Positions 1 to 11,793 of a DNA stretch of 64,000 bases are shown here, in pieces. The notes below the pieces were generated by a model, which had not been told where the DNA came from, did no database searches, and was given only the letters and a program-made list of their open reading frames with translations. The position numbers were made by a program, and so were the translations under genes. Where the stretch lies: assembly GCA_003339415.1 (NCBI GenBank), contig PDHQ01000073.1:79457-143456 (forward strand), written 5' to 3'. Position 1 is the stretch's first letter. Every line of letters begins with the position of its first letter. The DNA is from Ophiocordyceps camponoti-saundersi (nom. inval.). Taxonomy: Eukaryota; Ascomycota; Sordariomycetes; Hypocreales; Ophiocordycipitaceae.

Positions 1-465
1 AAAAGTAATTAATAAGTTTATCTTTTAGAGGATAAAAAGAGTAGTTAATAAGTTTATTTTTTAGGGGATAAGAAAAGTAGTTAACGGGTTTATCTTTTAA
101 GGGATAAGAAAAGCAGTTAATAGGTTTATCCCTTAAGGGATAAGAAGAGTAGTTAACGGGTTTATCCCTTAAGGGATAAGAAGAGCAGTTAACGGGTTTA
201 TCTCTTAGGAGATAAGAAGAGTAGTTAATAAGTTTATCCCCTAAGGGATAAGAAAAGCTTAAGGGGATAAGAAAAGTAGTTAATAAGTTTATCCCTTAAG
301 AGATAAGAAGAGCAGTTAACGGGTTTATCCCCTAAGGGATAAGAAAAGCAGTTAACGGGTTTATCCCTTAAGGGATAAAAAGAGCAGTTAATAAGTTTAT
401 CCTTTAGGGGATAAGAAGAGTAGTTAATAAGTTTATCCCTTAGGGGATAAGAAGAGCAGTTACGT
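1..465. repeat. 36-bp minisatellite with palindromic core
   Basis: About 13 tandem copies of a 36-bp unit, each carrying a core like TTTATCCCTTAAGGGATAA, an almost perfect palindrome, joined by AGTAGTTAATAAG or AGCAGTTAACGGG. Units differ mostly by C/T and G/A changes, as RIP would cause, and one partial unit lies near 247-262. The array is cut by the left edge of the window, so its true length is unknown. Confidence 0.85.
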
Positions 466-3218
466 AAGTTATTATATATAATATAGGAGATAAGAAGAGG
501 TAATAAAATATACTTAGTTAATAAGATAATTTATATATTATATTATAAAAACTAATTTTTTAGTCCTAAACTTATAGTTTAAATATAAATCTGCCTTTAC
601 TATAATTATAAACTGCTTATTAAAGTATATTTAGCTAAAAGCTATAATATTAATAAACGCTAAGTAATACGCTAAGCGCTTTATCTAATACTAATAGTAG
701 TTTTATAGCTTTTATTATAAGTTAATCTTTAATTATAATTTAAACTAAATAAGTTACTTTTAATTAACTTTTTACTACTTTATTAAAGTATAAAAGCTAC
801 TTTTTATTACTTACTACCCTTAAACTAATAATAGTATAAAGTATATAAACTAAAAAATATAAGCTATACTCCGCTATATAATTTTCTTTTTATAATTTAA
901 TTAGCTATACTACTTATTAATATATTAGCTTACTTTAAATAACTAAGATTTATTTATAATAAGCGTAAATCTTAACTACTTACTTTATAGCTTTAATATA
1001 ACTCTCCTTAACTACTTAATAAAAAGTATTACTTTTTTTTTATTTTTAAAAGGCTAAGCTATAGCGTTTGCTTATTTCCTTTATAATAGCGTTAAATTAA
1101 CGTAAGCTTTTATTATAAAAGCTTAGTAGCGGTAATAAGACTCCTTAAATAAGTCTTGCTAACTTATAGAATAGTTTTAAGTTAGTAACTTTATTTAGCT
1201 TAACTTTATATATATTTAGTTTAACCGCTTATCGAAAAAACTTAATTATTTTAAAAGTAAATATAAGGTAATAGCTATTTTAACGCTACTAATAGTTATT
1301 TTTAATATACTATTTAATATTTACTTTACTATTTATATTAACTTTATAAAATATATAGCTAATAACCTTTTATTATTTTAGTTACTAGCTAACTCTTACT
1401 TAAATCCTCTTTTATATCTCTTTTATAATAACTTATTTTTTAATAAATATAAAGTTAAGGAAATCCTCGCCGCTAAGAATATAAAAGGCTACCGCTTTTA
1501 AAGCGGTATATTTTATTATCTTATCTTTATAAAATAAAAAAGTTATATTACTCTAACTTAAAAGCCGCTTAATAGCTTTAAGCGCTATATAGCTTTTAAC
1601 CGCTTTAAGTTTATATAAAGTAATATATATTTTTATAATAGCTTAAAGTAAACTTAACTATATATTTTTTAAGCTAATCCTCCCTTTTAAGTAATATCTC
1701 CTTACCCTTAAGTAAATATCTTATTACCTCCCCGCCCTTTATTTTCTTTTATCCTTTATTTACTTACTCCTTCTCTCTACTTACTTTAGCTTTAAGCTAA
1801 TATTAGCTTTATCTATCTCCTTATTAAAATCGTTTATAATAATTAAGTAATTAAGGAGGCTATTACGGTATTAATTAGAAATTAATATTAATATTAAGTT
1901 ATAATAAGTATATCTATAAGTAAGAGAGGGTAAGCTATATACTTAAGGAAATATTTATTATAATAATAATAGTAAAATCCTTACTTATTTAACTCCTATA
2001 CTATACGCGCTATATATATTTATAAGCGTAAAATTAAATTATTAATATATAATAAGGGGGGAGGATAAATAGCGTATATATATACTAAATATTTAAAAAG
2101 CTAGCGATATATATAAATTCGCGGCGGCGGTATAAAGTAAAGCGGCGGGCTAGCTTAATATATTATATAAGCTAATAAGCGCTATAATTATTTAGCGAGA
2201 GATATTATTATATTCTTTATTTTTACGCTTCCGCGTAGTAATATTAGCTTCTTAGTTTATAATATAAGTAGCGTACTTATCCTTTTACTATTAGATAATT
2301 TATTATTATTACTCCTTTTAATAATAAAGGGATATTTTATATTATAATATAAATAAGTTAAGGCTAAATATAATAGCGCTTTATTATTATTATTATTATT
2401 AATAATATTATATTATAATAAAAGGTATATTATAAGTTAAAATATATAAAGTAAGTATAAGAATTATTTATCTAAGCGTATATTACGGATCGTACCCGTA
2501 ATTACCTAATCTTACTCGTAGCCCTTAATCTAAGCTTCTAAAAATAAAGAGAGAAAAGGGGTAATAAAAAGGTAAGGGGCTTTACTTACTTTAACTAAGT
2601 AGTAGGTAGCCGGAATAGGAAATTTATAAGGTATAAATAAGTAAAAACTTCTTAAATAGGAATATCTTATAAGGTAGGGGAAGGTTATAAAGAGTAAGCT
2701 TTTAAGGTATAAATTATTTAGATTAAAAGCTTAGAGAAGAAGGAAAGGAAAGACCCTTCGAAGGAAGGAAGCCTTCCTTTTATAGTTTTCCTTCTCTAAG
2801 AAACTATCTAATTATATAAGCTAGCTAGAAAGCTATAGAATACCGTAGAAGCTTTATATTATAAATATACTAGTAAATAGAATAGCTTTATCTTATTCTA
2901 TTTGCTTCTATTATATTCTTTTACTTTAAAATTAAATTCCTATTTTAAAATTAACCTTTAATTTTAAATCTACTATTTCTCTTAGCAAATAGAATAGCTT
3001 TATTCTATTCTATTACCTTCTATTAGCTTCTAAGTTAATAATAAATTATAATAGATAATTCTTTATTTATAATAACTAATATTTCTTTCCGTTTTTTACT
3101 ATCTTTAACTATTCTTCTTATCTTAGGAATTTTATTCGTTATTCTTATTTTTATTATCTTATCTTATTATTCGGGGTTTAACCTTCCGAGGTTTAGCTAT
3201 AATTTAAATACTAAATAC
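466..3218. other. AT-rich RIP-degraded DNA, element not identified
   Basis: No translatable domain could be recognised in any frame. The stretch is very AT-rich with almost no CA or TG, so it is probably degenerate transposon sequence. Local structures are a hairpin at about 2729-2800 (arms CTTAGAGAAGAAGGAAA and TTTCCTTCTCTAAG) and two inverted AAATAGAATAGC-type motifs at about 2872-2910 and 2984-3030 that could be ends of a miniature element. Confidence 0.5.
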
Positions 3219-3318
3219 TAGTATTTTTACTTTATTATATAAAATATATTATTAAGCTGTTTATATAATAAATACTGCTTATATAATAAGAATAGTACTT
3301 TTAACTAGTATTTATATC
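3219..3318. repeat. Unit 1 of a ~106-bp tandem duplication, split by copia element
   Basis: About 100 bp nearly identical to 8644-8743, beginning TAGTATTTTTAC and ending TAGTATTTATATC. The last five bases are the copia target-site duplication. Removing the copia element and one TSD copy leaves the two units head to tail with a 6-bp spacer. Confidence 0.8.
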
Positions 3319-3483
3319 TATTATATATAACACACCCTGTGTCTAGGCTATGCCCCACTTAGGGCTTGAGCCTAGTTAGGTTAGTATATTAGACACACTA
3401 AATTAGTATAGAGGGGCCACTAGAGTTAGACTTAGTATTAGTAATATTACTGCCCGATCCGTGATAGCGTGCGTGCCTTAATA
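3319..3483 (+). repeat. 5' LTR of copia element
   Basis: 165 bp, same length as the 3' LTR. It keeps CA and TG steps (for example ACACACCCTGTGTC) that the 3' copy has lost, so the two LTRs were mutated unequally. Confidence 0.9.
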
Positions 3484-6400
3484 GGTTATACGCCCGTCGC
3501 GCTAAATTGCGCGTTTTTCACGATAATAATTAATATTCCTTATAAGAGATCCTATTTAGGATCCGCTTAGCTATAGCAGACGCTACTATATTACCGACGC
3601 TACTATTTTAGGTAGGTAATATACTTAACCCGGTTTATAGAAGATTATTTTAGCTAAGAAGAGCTAAGATAAGCCTCGCTAAGGAAAACACTGCCTATTT
3701 AGGTAATAAGGAGCTTATTTAAGCTATAGAAAAAGGTTATAATAACCTCTATTAAGCTACTCGATCTAAATACGATCCCTACGGGGATTATAATATTAAA
3801 GGACGGCGATAATTAGATAAATTAGGAGATACTTGTCCGGATAGTATTTAAATAGTGCCGCTTCACTAAGTATATCGATAAAGAAGATAGTAGCAGGCCC
3901 TTAGAAACGAATATTCAGGCCTTCGAAAAGTAGCAAGACGAGGAAACCTATTACCGAAGGTTAATAATATAGTATTATAAATAGAATATTATCTTCGGCA
4001 TTCGCGATAGTAGATAGAACCTGTTATAAATAGCGTATTAGATATATAAGGCCCTTAAGAAGAAGTATAATATATAGCTAAGGGTAATATTCTCGCTACT
4101 TATAGAAGAGTTATTTACGATAAAGCCGTATTCCTTTGCGACCTTTAGCGACTTTATAAGACGTCTTAATTATCTATAAGATTAGCTTTCGATCGTAATG
4201 CCTAAACCTTATAAGAGGTAGTTTATTAGCGCTACGATTACCGCAATTAAGTATTATCTGCCTATTCGATATAAGAATTATATATATCTGCTAGCTAAAT
4301 AAAAGGCGCCGACAAAGGCAGAGATTCTTTACTTTTTCTAGAGCTATGCTAAACTTATCGATAATTAGAAGAAGGATACCTTTTCCGTAAATTAGAATAC
4401 GAAAAAGTAAGATAAAAAGCGAGATAACGGCTAAGGAAGAGGTTAAAGCCGCGGCAAAGGCCGTAGCCGCGGAAATTATAATAGCAGAGCCTCTTCTCCC
4501 GCTTAAAAAAGCTAGAAAGGACGATATCTTAATTACGAATACTTTATTCTCGAGGGCAGCAAGCCTTATAAGGAAGAAAATTACTAGAAGTTATATCTAG
4601 AGCTACGCCTACCCCTAAGAGATTAGTATTATTAGAAATAAATCGCGGTATTAGAAGCTATTACGAAAGCTAGATAAATATATAAACTTATAGCTACTAG
4701 CCCTAGCGTTACTTAAGATAATATTATATATAACTCTAAAGCCGGAGGCTATATATTTAATAACTTAAAATAGTTTATCGAGATCTATAAGAATACTATA
4801 ATCGACCCTTTCCGCGCCGCTAATAGCGGAGATTTATAGCCTTAGGGAGAGGGTAGGGTTAAGATAAACCTGCCTAATAGTAATTCGATAATTCTATCGC
4901 AGGCCTTTTATTACCTTAATATTTAAGCGAATCTAATAAGTATAAGCGTTCTAAAGGAAAAGGGCGTTATCGCTAACCTTAAAACGAATTTCCTTATTAA
5001 AAAAGGCACTAAAGAGCGTATTTGCCGCCTTAATAATTAACTTCGCGTTATTCGTGCTACCGCTACGGGCGGCGATTAAACTATAATCGAGGTATTCGCT
5101 ACTTTACCGTATAAATCGCTAAGAAAGGGCTTAAAGGCTAATTTTACTATTATATACGAGCGCCTTATATACGCTAGCAAAGAGAAGGTAACCTTAGCTT
5201 ATTAGAAGGTAGGGATTCTAATCGATAAAAATATTATTAAAAGCTTCTTATGCGAGGCTTATTAATTTACTAAAGCTAACACTATAATTAGTAGGGATTC
5301 GCTAGCAAGGCTTACGAGGTTCCTCGATATTGTTTTTTAGGATATTATCGAATATAACTTACTAGGAATAGGCAGCGCCCGCTATTCTCTATACGGAATC
5401 GACGCCTTCACGAGATTCTACTAAATAATAGCTACTAACTTAAAGGGTTAGGCTTTTAAGCTTCTTCGTAAATAGAAAAGATAGGTTAATACCTTTTCTA
5501 GAGGAATTCTTATAGCTACGATAGCTTTCGATAACGTATAGGAGTTTAAGAGCGAGGCAATTAAGGCCTAGGCTTTTTAGGATAGATTTATCCTACGTTA
5601 TTCAACCTTATATAACCCTTAACAAAACGGTCTTATAGAGAGAGCTGGCAGAACACTTTTAACGATAGTAAAAGCTATTTATCTATATATATAGCTTCCC
5701 GTAACCCTCTAGCCGTATTATATATCGATAATAGCGTATATTACGAATTTGCTACTTTTAAAAGGTAAAGAGAGCCCTCTCGAGAAGGTTATAAAAACGC
5801 TTAATCTACCTTATAAATATAATATTAGCTACTTACACGCCTAGGGCTATATAGTATACGTAATAAAGCTAAAAGAGAAGATCGTAAGGTTAAAGAAAAT
5901 AGCTCCTCGAGCTTAGAAGGGTAATCTTATCGGTATTAAAAGCCTATATAGCTATATTTTTAAGATATAGCTTCCTAGTTAAGGAATCGTTATTCGAGCA
6001 TAAGATATACGCTTTATTAATCGTGCCGGTGCCCTTACTATTAAAAAGGATCTATTAGTTAAATTTAAGGCTTGTTTAGAAGAAAAAGGTAAAATTATCG
6101 AATTTAAACTTATTATTCTTCCTTATAAGGAGAGAGAGAAAACTTCCTATAGCTAAATTAGCGGTATTAACGTTTTATAGTCCTTTAATATATCGAGTAT
6201 TAAAAAATAATCGAGGAAATATTTAACTACTATAGCCGGATTATTAAATACGTCGAATTTAACTATTAAAGAGGAATTTATAGGGTTATTAAAAGAGCGT
6301 TTTAAAACGCCCGAGGGATATACTTCGCACCTTCTCTTACCGAATCCCACGCCTTATTAAGGTAAAGAGGCACCGCGCCCGTTTTTCGAAGGGAATACGC

Positions 6401-8467
6401 TTCTTCGATTAATCGAGGAAATCGATAAAGAAGTATAACTGCTACTAATAGCGCCTATAACCTTAAATCTTCCTAGCGGCTAGGTTTACGATACTAATAA
6501 TCGCAATAATCCTAACGAATTAGCTAGCAACTTATAGAACCTTTAGCCGACTAATCTAATACTTAAAAAATAACCTTCTTAATATTTACGCAAGCGTGAG
6601 GCGTTAACCCTATCTTCTACTTTAATAAAATTAATATAATAACGCCGTAAGCGTTATTTAACGGAAAAGATCTACGGTACTAAGCTAACGAGATATTCGA
6701 AGAGGCTTATATAAGCTAATTTAGCTAGCGTTCTTAAACCCTCTTCGCTATACGTTTCCTTCGCCGATAAGAATAAATATATTAATTAGGCGCTTATAAT
6801 AATTCTCTTAGCTTTAGCTACGGAAACCTTTATAGGTTATACCCTAAGCAATTATTATACTACGAAAAAGCTACCCGAATTCGATAAATAATAAGTACCC
6901 GCGATAAAAAAAGAACTTAATAAGCTATATTAGAAAGGCGCCTAGGAGCTTATACTTAAGCCTTATAATATAAAAACCTTACTTAAGCGATAAGTATATA
7001 TAAAGAAGCTTATTAAGAGCGTAAATTTAATAGTAAAGGCCCGCTAAGTTATTCGCGGAGATCGCAATCTTATAGATTAACCTATCGAGGACCTATATAC
7101 TACTATAGCGTATTAGTTATCCGTACGGATTTTCCTCACCCTTATTATAATATAAGACTTTAAATAAGTAAAGTTTAATATCGTAAATACTTTTATTAAT
7201 ACTAAATTAGATAAAGATATTTTCGTTAAGTAGCCTTATAGCTTTAAGAATAAGTTAGGGCGCGTTTGCTGCCTAAAAAGGGCCCTTTATAGCTATTAAG
7301 CTTCGCCGCGCTAATAGTTCGAGCATATAGCTAAAGATCTAGCTAGTCGCGGATTTAAATAACTTAACTCCAAGTTATACCTCTATCGCTACGCTAATAG
7401 CAGCCTCCTTATTTTTTATATAAACGATATCCTCCTTATAATACCGATATAAGCATAGATTAATAATAAGGCCGTAATTCTTAACGAATTATATAAAGTT
7501 AAATATTTTAATAAACCTTAAGAATTCCTTAGCTTAGAGTTTAATCGTAACTATTAGGCCCGAACTATTTAAGTATATTAGACCTCCTTTGCTTATAAAA
7601 TTATTAAGCTATTTAATGCTAACGATTTAAAGCTTACGAAAACGCTATAGCTAATAAAGTATATAATTCCTTACGATTAGAAAGAGGCCGAGATTGCGAT
7701 AAAGGCTATAATATAGTAAAAACGAATAAGTAGCCTAAATTAGCTAGCCTTAAGTATAAGGCCTAATATTACGTATAGCGTTAAGAAGCTATTAGAAGTA
7801 AATTCTTATCCGACTTACGCTTATCTAGCTGCGATAAAGCACCTTTTCCGCTATCTACGCGGCACGCTATCTCTTAGTATTATACTTAGAGAAGCGGCAT
7901 ATAGCAAGGACCTTTAGCTTCGTATATACTCTAATATATCGTTCGCGGACGATTAGGTAACCCGCGCCTTAATAGCTAGGTTTATTATATTTCTCGCTAG
8001 CGGTTCTATTACGTAGCGTTCGAAGTATTAAACTATCGTTATAATAAGTAGTATAGAGGCCGAATTTATAGCCCTAACGCCCGCTAAGCTTATAACGATC
8101 TAGCTCTCTAATATTATTTAAGATACCGGCTACGAATAAAAGAGGCCTCTTATAATATTTACTAATAGTTAGAACGCGAGGTTAGCCGTAATTAATCTAC
8201 TTAATAAGGCACGCACGAGGTATATTAATTTGCGATATAAATAGATTATTTAGAAGTATTAGATAGGCTTCTTTAATTTATAGTAGATTAGCATAGAAGA
8301 TATAATCGTAAACGGCCTAACGAAGGGTTTATAGGCGAATAAGTATTAGCAGTTTGTACGCTAGCTAAATTTAGCTATACTAAGGAATAGGGGCGGCTCT
8401 AGTAGCCTAAATATTAAGAAATAATATTATAATAGTTATTCTTTAGCCTGCCCGGCCTTAGGGGCGG
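3484..8467 (+). pseudogene. copia gag-pol relic
   Basis: The frame is broken by TAG/TAA codons where Trp, Gln or Arg are expected, but the family is clear. A degraded knuckle-like region lies near 4500-4620. Integrase is seen at about 5300-5760, where positions 5597-5655 read YNP*QNGLIERAGRTLL, the conserved integrase segment. Reverse transcriptase runs about 6890-7720: a IVNTFIN block near 7190, and the catalytic box reads YINDIL at 7417-7434, a RIP-changed YVDD. RNase H follows at about 7900-8110 with SFADD and SSIEAEFIAL. Domain order integrase before reverse transcriptase is diagnostic for copia. No functional product is possible. Confidence 0.9.
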
Positions 8468-8632
8468 TATTATATATAATATACTCTATATTTAAGCTAT
8501 GCCCCACTTAGGGCTTAAGCCCGGTTAGGTTAGTATATTAGACACATTAAATTAGTATAGAGGGGCTACTAGAGTTAGACTTAGCATTAGTAATATTACT
8601 GCCCGATCCGTAATAGCGTGCGTGCCTTAATA
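8468..8632 (+). repeat. 3' LTR of copia element
   Basis: 165 bp, aligned end to end with 3319-3483; differences are almost all C to T or G to A in the 3' copy. Confidence 0.9.
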
Positions 8633-8643
8633 ATATCCTATAT

Positions 8644-8743
8644 TAGTATTTTTACTTTATTATATAAAATATATTATTAAACTATTTATATAATAAATAC
8701 TGCTTATATAATAAGAATAGTACTTTTAACTAGTATTTATATC
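8644..8743. repeat. Unit 2 of the ~106-bp tandem duplication
   Basis: Near-identical to 3219-3318, in the same orientation, starting 6 bp after the downstream copia TSD. Confidence 0.8.
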
Positions 8744-9100
8744 TTAGATTATTATAGCGTAAGTATAAGGGCGGATAACTAATATTATTTTAGCATTAAG
8801 GGGGCGAATAAGTTTATCGTTAAGCGTAAAGTAACTTAGGTAGCGGCTAATATAGCTTATAAGCGGTTAATATAAGTAAGAAATTTTAGCGTAAGCTAAG
8901 TATAATAGCTAAGTTACTTTAAGGTTTAAGTATAAATAAGCGACGTAATAGCGCGTCCCTTTTTTATTATTATTCGTAAATTATAAACGGCCCGCTATAA
9001 GCGTATATTAATAGCGAAAAGGTGCTTTTCTTAAAAATATTATTTACGCCGCTACTTATATACTTTATAAGCTTACTTATAATTATATTAATAGTTAATA
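8744..9100. other. AT-rich DNA between copia and hAT, nothing recognised
   Basis: RIP-type composition. No terminal repeat or domain was seen apart from the GCTATACT target site at 9101-9108 that ends it. Confidence 0.5.
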
Positions 9101-9108
9101 GCTATACT

Positions 9109-9300
9109 TAGGGTTAGAAAAAAATCACTTATAAGTAATTATATAAGTGATTTTTCGTGATTTTTTTTTTCTATAATTTAAATTACTTATAAGTAATTTT
9201 TTTATCCGTAATTTAAATTACGTAAAAAAAATCACTTATAAGTAATTTTTTTAAAAAAATTATTTATAATTTTTTATAATTTTTTCTAAAAATAAATTTA
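9109..9300 (+). repeat. hAT left terminal and subterminal repeats
   Basis: Starts TAGGGTTAGAAAAAAATCAC, followed by several copies of the palindrome AATCACTTATAAGTAATT. Clustered subterminal motifs of this sort are the usual transposase-binding sites in hAT elements (inference for this one). Confidence 0.8.
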
Positions 9301-10278
9301 TATAATTTTTCTAATTAAGAATAATAAATAACGCTTATAAAAGCTAAGAAAATAAGAAACTATAAATTTTAAAAAAGAAATTAATATTATAAAGTAAAAA
9401 AAAGTATAGTAAAAAAAACTATAAAATAAATAAATAAATAAATAAAAAGCTTTTATAAGTAAATTAGTAAGCTATAAGTATAATATAGTTTTTCTTAATT
9501 TTTAATATTTTTCTCTTAATTTTAAAAAATTTATATAAAGAGATATAAAAATATTAGTAAATTTCCCTTATATAAATTAAAAATATTATATAAAGCTTAA
9601 AAAAAGCTATAATAAGTAATATTTTATATATTATAAAATAAGCCTTATTTAGTTTATATTTATTATTTTATTATATTTTTAAATATTTATATAATATTTT
9701 TAAAAAATACTTAAAACTCCTACCTTATATTAAGCTTTTAGAATACTAATATTTAAATTAACTTATAAATATAAAAGATAAAAATATAAAATAAACTATA
9801 TAAGAAACTTAATTATAAAGAGAGTATTATATAAAAAGCTGAATATTATAGTTATTTTAATAAGCTAGAAATAAAATAAAACGTCTTTTTTCTACTTTTT
9901 AAGAAACTAAGTTTCTTTTCTCCTTATAAAATCTTAGTAAAGCTTTATAGAAAAAGTAATAATTTTATTATCTCGCTAATTAATAAGCTTATAAATAAGA
10001 AAAAATAAGAAAAAAATACTATATTATCTATATATTATAAAAACTTAAAAAAAATATTTTAATTATTTTTAATAGTATTATTTTTAATTATTTAAAATAG
10101 TATACTTTTATAAAAATATTATAATTAATTATAATTCTTTAAGTATTATAAGAATCTTAAGTTTAAAAAATACCTATAACTTATTTAAATAATATTATAT
10201 TTATAGTATTTTTATTTACTTTTTTATCTATTTTTAAAAATTAATAAAAATATTATATTTTAAATATTATAAGTATTA

Positions 10279-10649
10279 ACTTAGGGAAATAAGCCTTTTT
10301 AATTATTTTAAGTATTTTATAATTATCCGTTTTTTATAAAAATTTATATATAAATTTTTTAAAAAGTTATAAGTTAGAAAAAAGTAAGCTTATCTATTTT
10401 AAGTAAGTAGGGCGTTTTTTATACTTATTTCTAGGAGGGAAGAGTATAAACCCCTGCACTAGCTTATAGTATTTTAAAAATACTAAGAAATATACTTTTA
10501 CTAACGCTATTACCTTCCACTACTATAAAAAAATAACTAAGGTACTTATAGAAAGTCCCGAAAATACTAGAAAATACTAAAGCTCCCGCGCTTCCTAGCT
10601 ACCTACCTTATATACCGAATTTCTTACGTTCTAGCAGCAGAAAGTATAG
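10279..10649. repeat. 371-bp direct repeat, copy 1
   Basis: Pairs with 10979-11350 with a 700-bp period, inside the hAT 5' region. It holds a TATA-like GTATAAACCCC and the ends ACTTAGG..AAAGTATAG. No TSD flanks the pair, so an LTR-type origin is not supported; a duplicated non-coding (possibly promoter) segment is an alternative. Confidence 0.75.
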
Positions 10650-10978
10650 TCTTTTTCTTCTTTACTTTTATATAAGAAACTATTAGTAAATAAATAAGAA
10701 AAAATAAGTTTAAAAATTTTAAAATATTTCTTAGCTAATTATATACTTATAAAAATTTTTTACTTATTTTTATAAAGCTTATTAAAGCTATAATACTTAG
10801 TTTTTATATTTATTATTTCTTTTTAAATTAAAAAAAATTATATTATTATAAGGTTTTCTTAATTAAAAAATATTTTAAGCTTTATAAGCTATTTTCTTAT
10901 TTTTTATTATCTTTATCTTAATTATTTTTTCTTTTTTTAAATTTATATTAAATCTTTCTTTTAATAAATTTATTATAT

Positions 10979-11350
10979 ACTTAGGAAAATAACTCTTTTT
11001 AATTATTTTAAGTACCTTATAATTATCCGTTTCTTATAAAAAATTATATATAGATTCTTTAAAAGGTTATAAGTTATAAAAAAGTAGGCCTTTTTACTTT
11101 AAGTAAGTGGGGCGTTTTTTCTCCCTTTTTCTAAGAAGGAAGAGTATAAAACCCCGTACTAGCTTATAATACTTTAGAAATGCTAGGAAATATACTTTTG
11201 CTAACGTTACTACTTTCCACCGCTATAAAAAAATAACTAGGGTACTTATAGAAAGTTCCGAAAATACTAGGAAATACTAGAATTTTCCGCGCTTCCTAGC
11301 TATCTACCCTATATACCGAATTTCCTACGCTCTAGTAGTATAAAGTATAG
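10979..11350. repeat. 371-bp direct repeat, copy 2
   Basis: Second copy, with GTATAAAACCCC and the same order of motifs. It is followed by a pyrimidine-rich tract and a CACGTGAC site before the chromovirus insertion at 11494. Confidence 0.75.
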
Positions 11351-11493
11351 GAATTCCCCCTTTAACTTTCTCTTTCTTTTCTTTTTCCTTTCTTTAACGA
11401 TTTCCACTTCGTTTCTTATCTAAATTCGATAAAAAAAGCACTATTCGTAACCTTTTTTTCTTCTCTTTTTAATTCCACTAATCACGTGACTCT

Positions 11494-11793
11494 TATCAAG
11501 GTCTAGCCCTTATATTATATTCAGGTTATAAACCTAAATATTAAACTTATAGATTAGTCTTATAATTAAATAATAAGGCTACCGCTATCTAGCTTAGAGG
11601 CTTATAGCGGAAGGATTAAATAGAACGGAATAGGAAGGATAGTTAAATAGGAAGGCAAATAAGCTCTAAAAGAAAAAGCGGTATATATAGCTATTTAGCA
11701 CGCTAAAGTGCGGCTTCCTTAGAAGCTCTCTATACGTGATTATTATTATATATAGCTTAGTATATAAGTATCCCTTTAACTAGTCCTTTAATA
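11494..11793 (+). repeat. 5' LTR of chromovirus 1
   Basis: 300 bp. It shares its layout, block by block, with the non-RIPed relic at 46542-46790. Confidence 0.9.

Larger units (their letters stand above)
3319..8632 (+). mobile_element. Full-length RIP-mutated Ty1/copia LTR retrotransposon
   Basis: Two 165-bp direct repeats (3319-3483 and 8468-8632) bound a 4984-bp interior. The 5-bp TSD ATATC is exact (3314-3318 and 8633-8637). LTR ends read TA..TA, as expected if canonical TG..CA ends were RIP-mutated. A purine-rich stretch AGGGGCGG precedes the 3' LTR. Domain order in the interior is gag, integrase, reverse transcriptase, RNase H, which defines copia rather than gypsy. The element cannot be active because every domain carries many stops. 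Confidence 0.93.

Noticed and set aside
6153..6350. 65-codon minus-strand open frame inside the copia element
   Set aside because: It is antisense to the integrase/reverse transcriptase linker of a dead copia element and has no protein features; a chance survivor of one ATG.
9109..9118. TTAGGGTTAG as an interstitial telomere repeat
   Set aside because: It is the hAT terminal sequence; the same start appears inverted at 35568 with an 8-bp TSD.
10279..11350. Short LTR retroelement (TRIM) from the 371-bp repeats
   Set aside because: No TSD (flanks TATTA and GAATT), and no TA..TA ends as in the other LTRs here.
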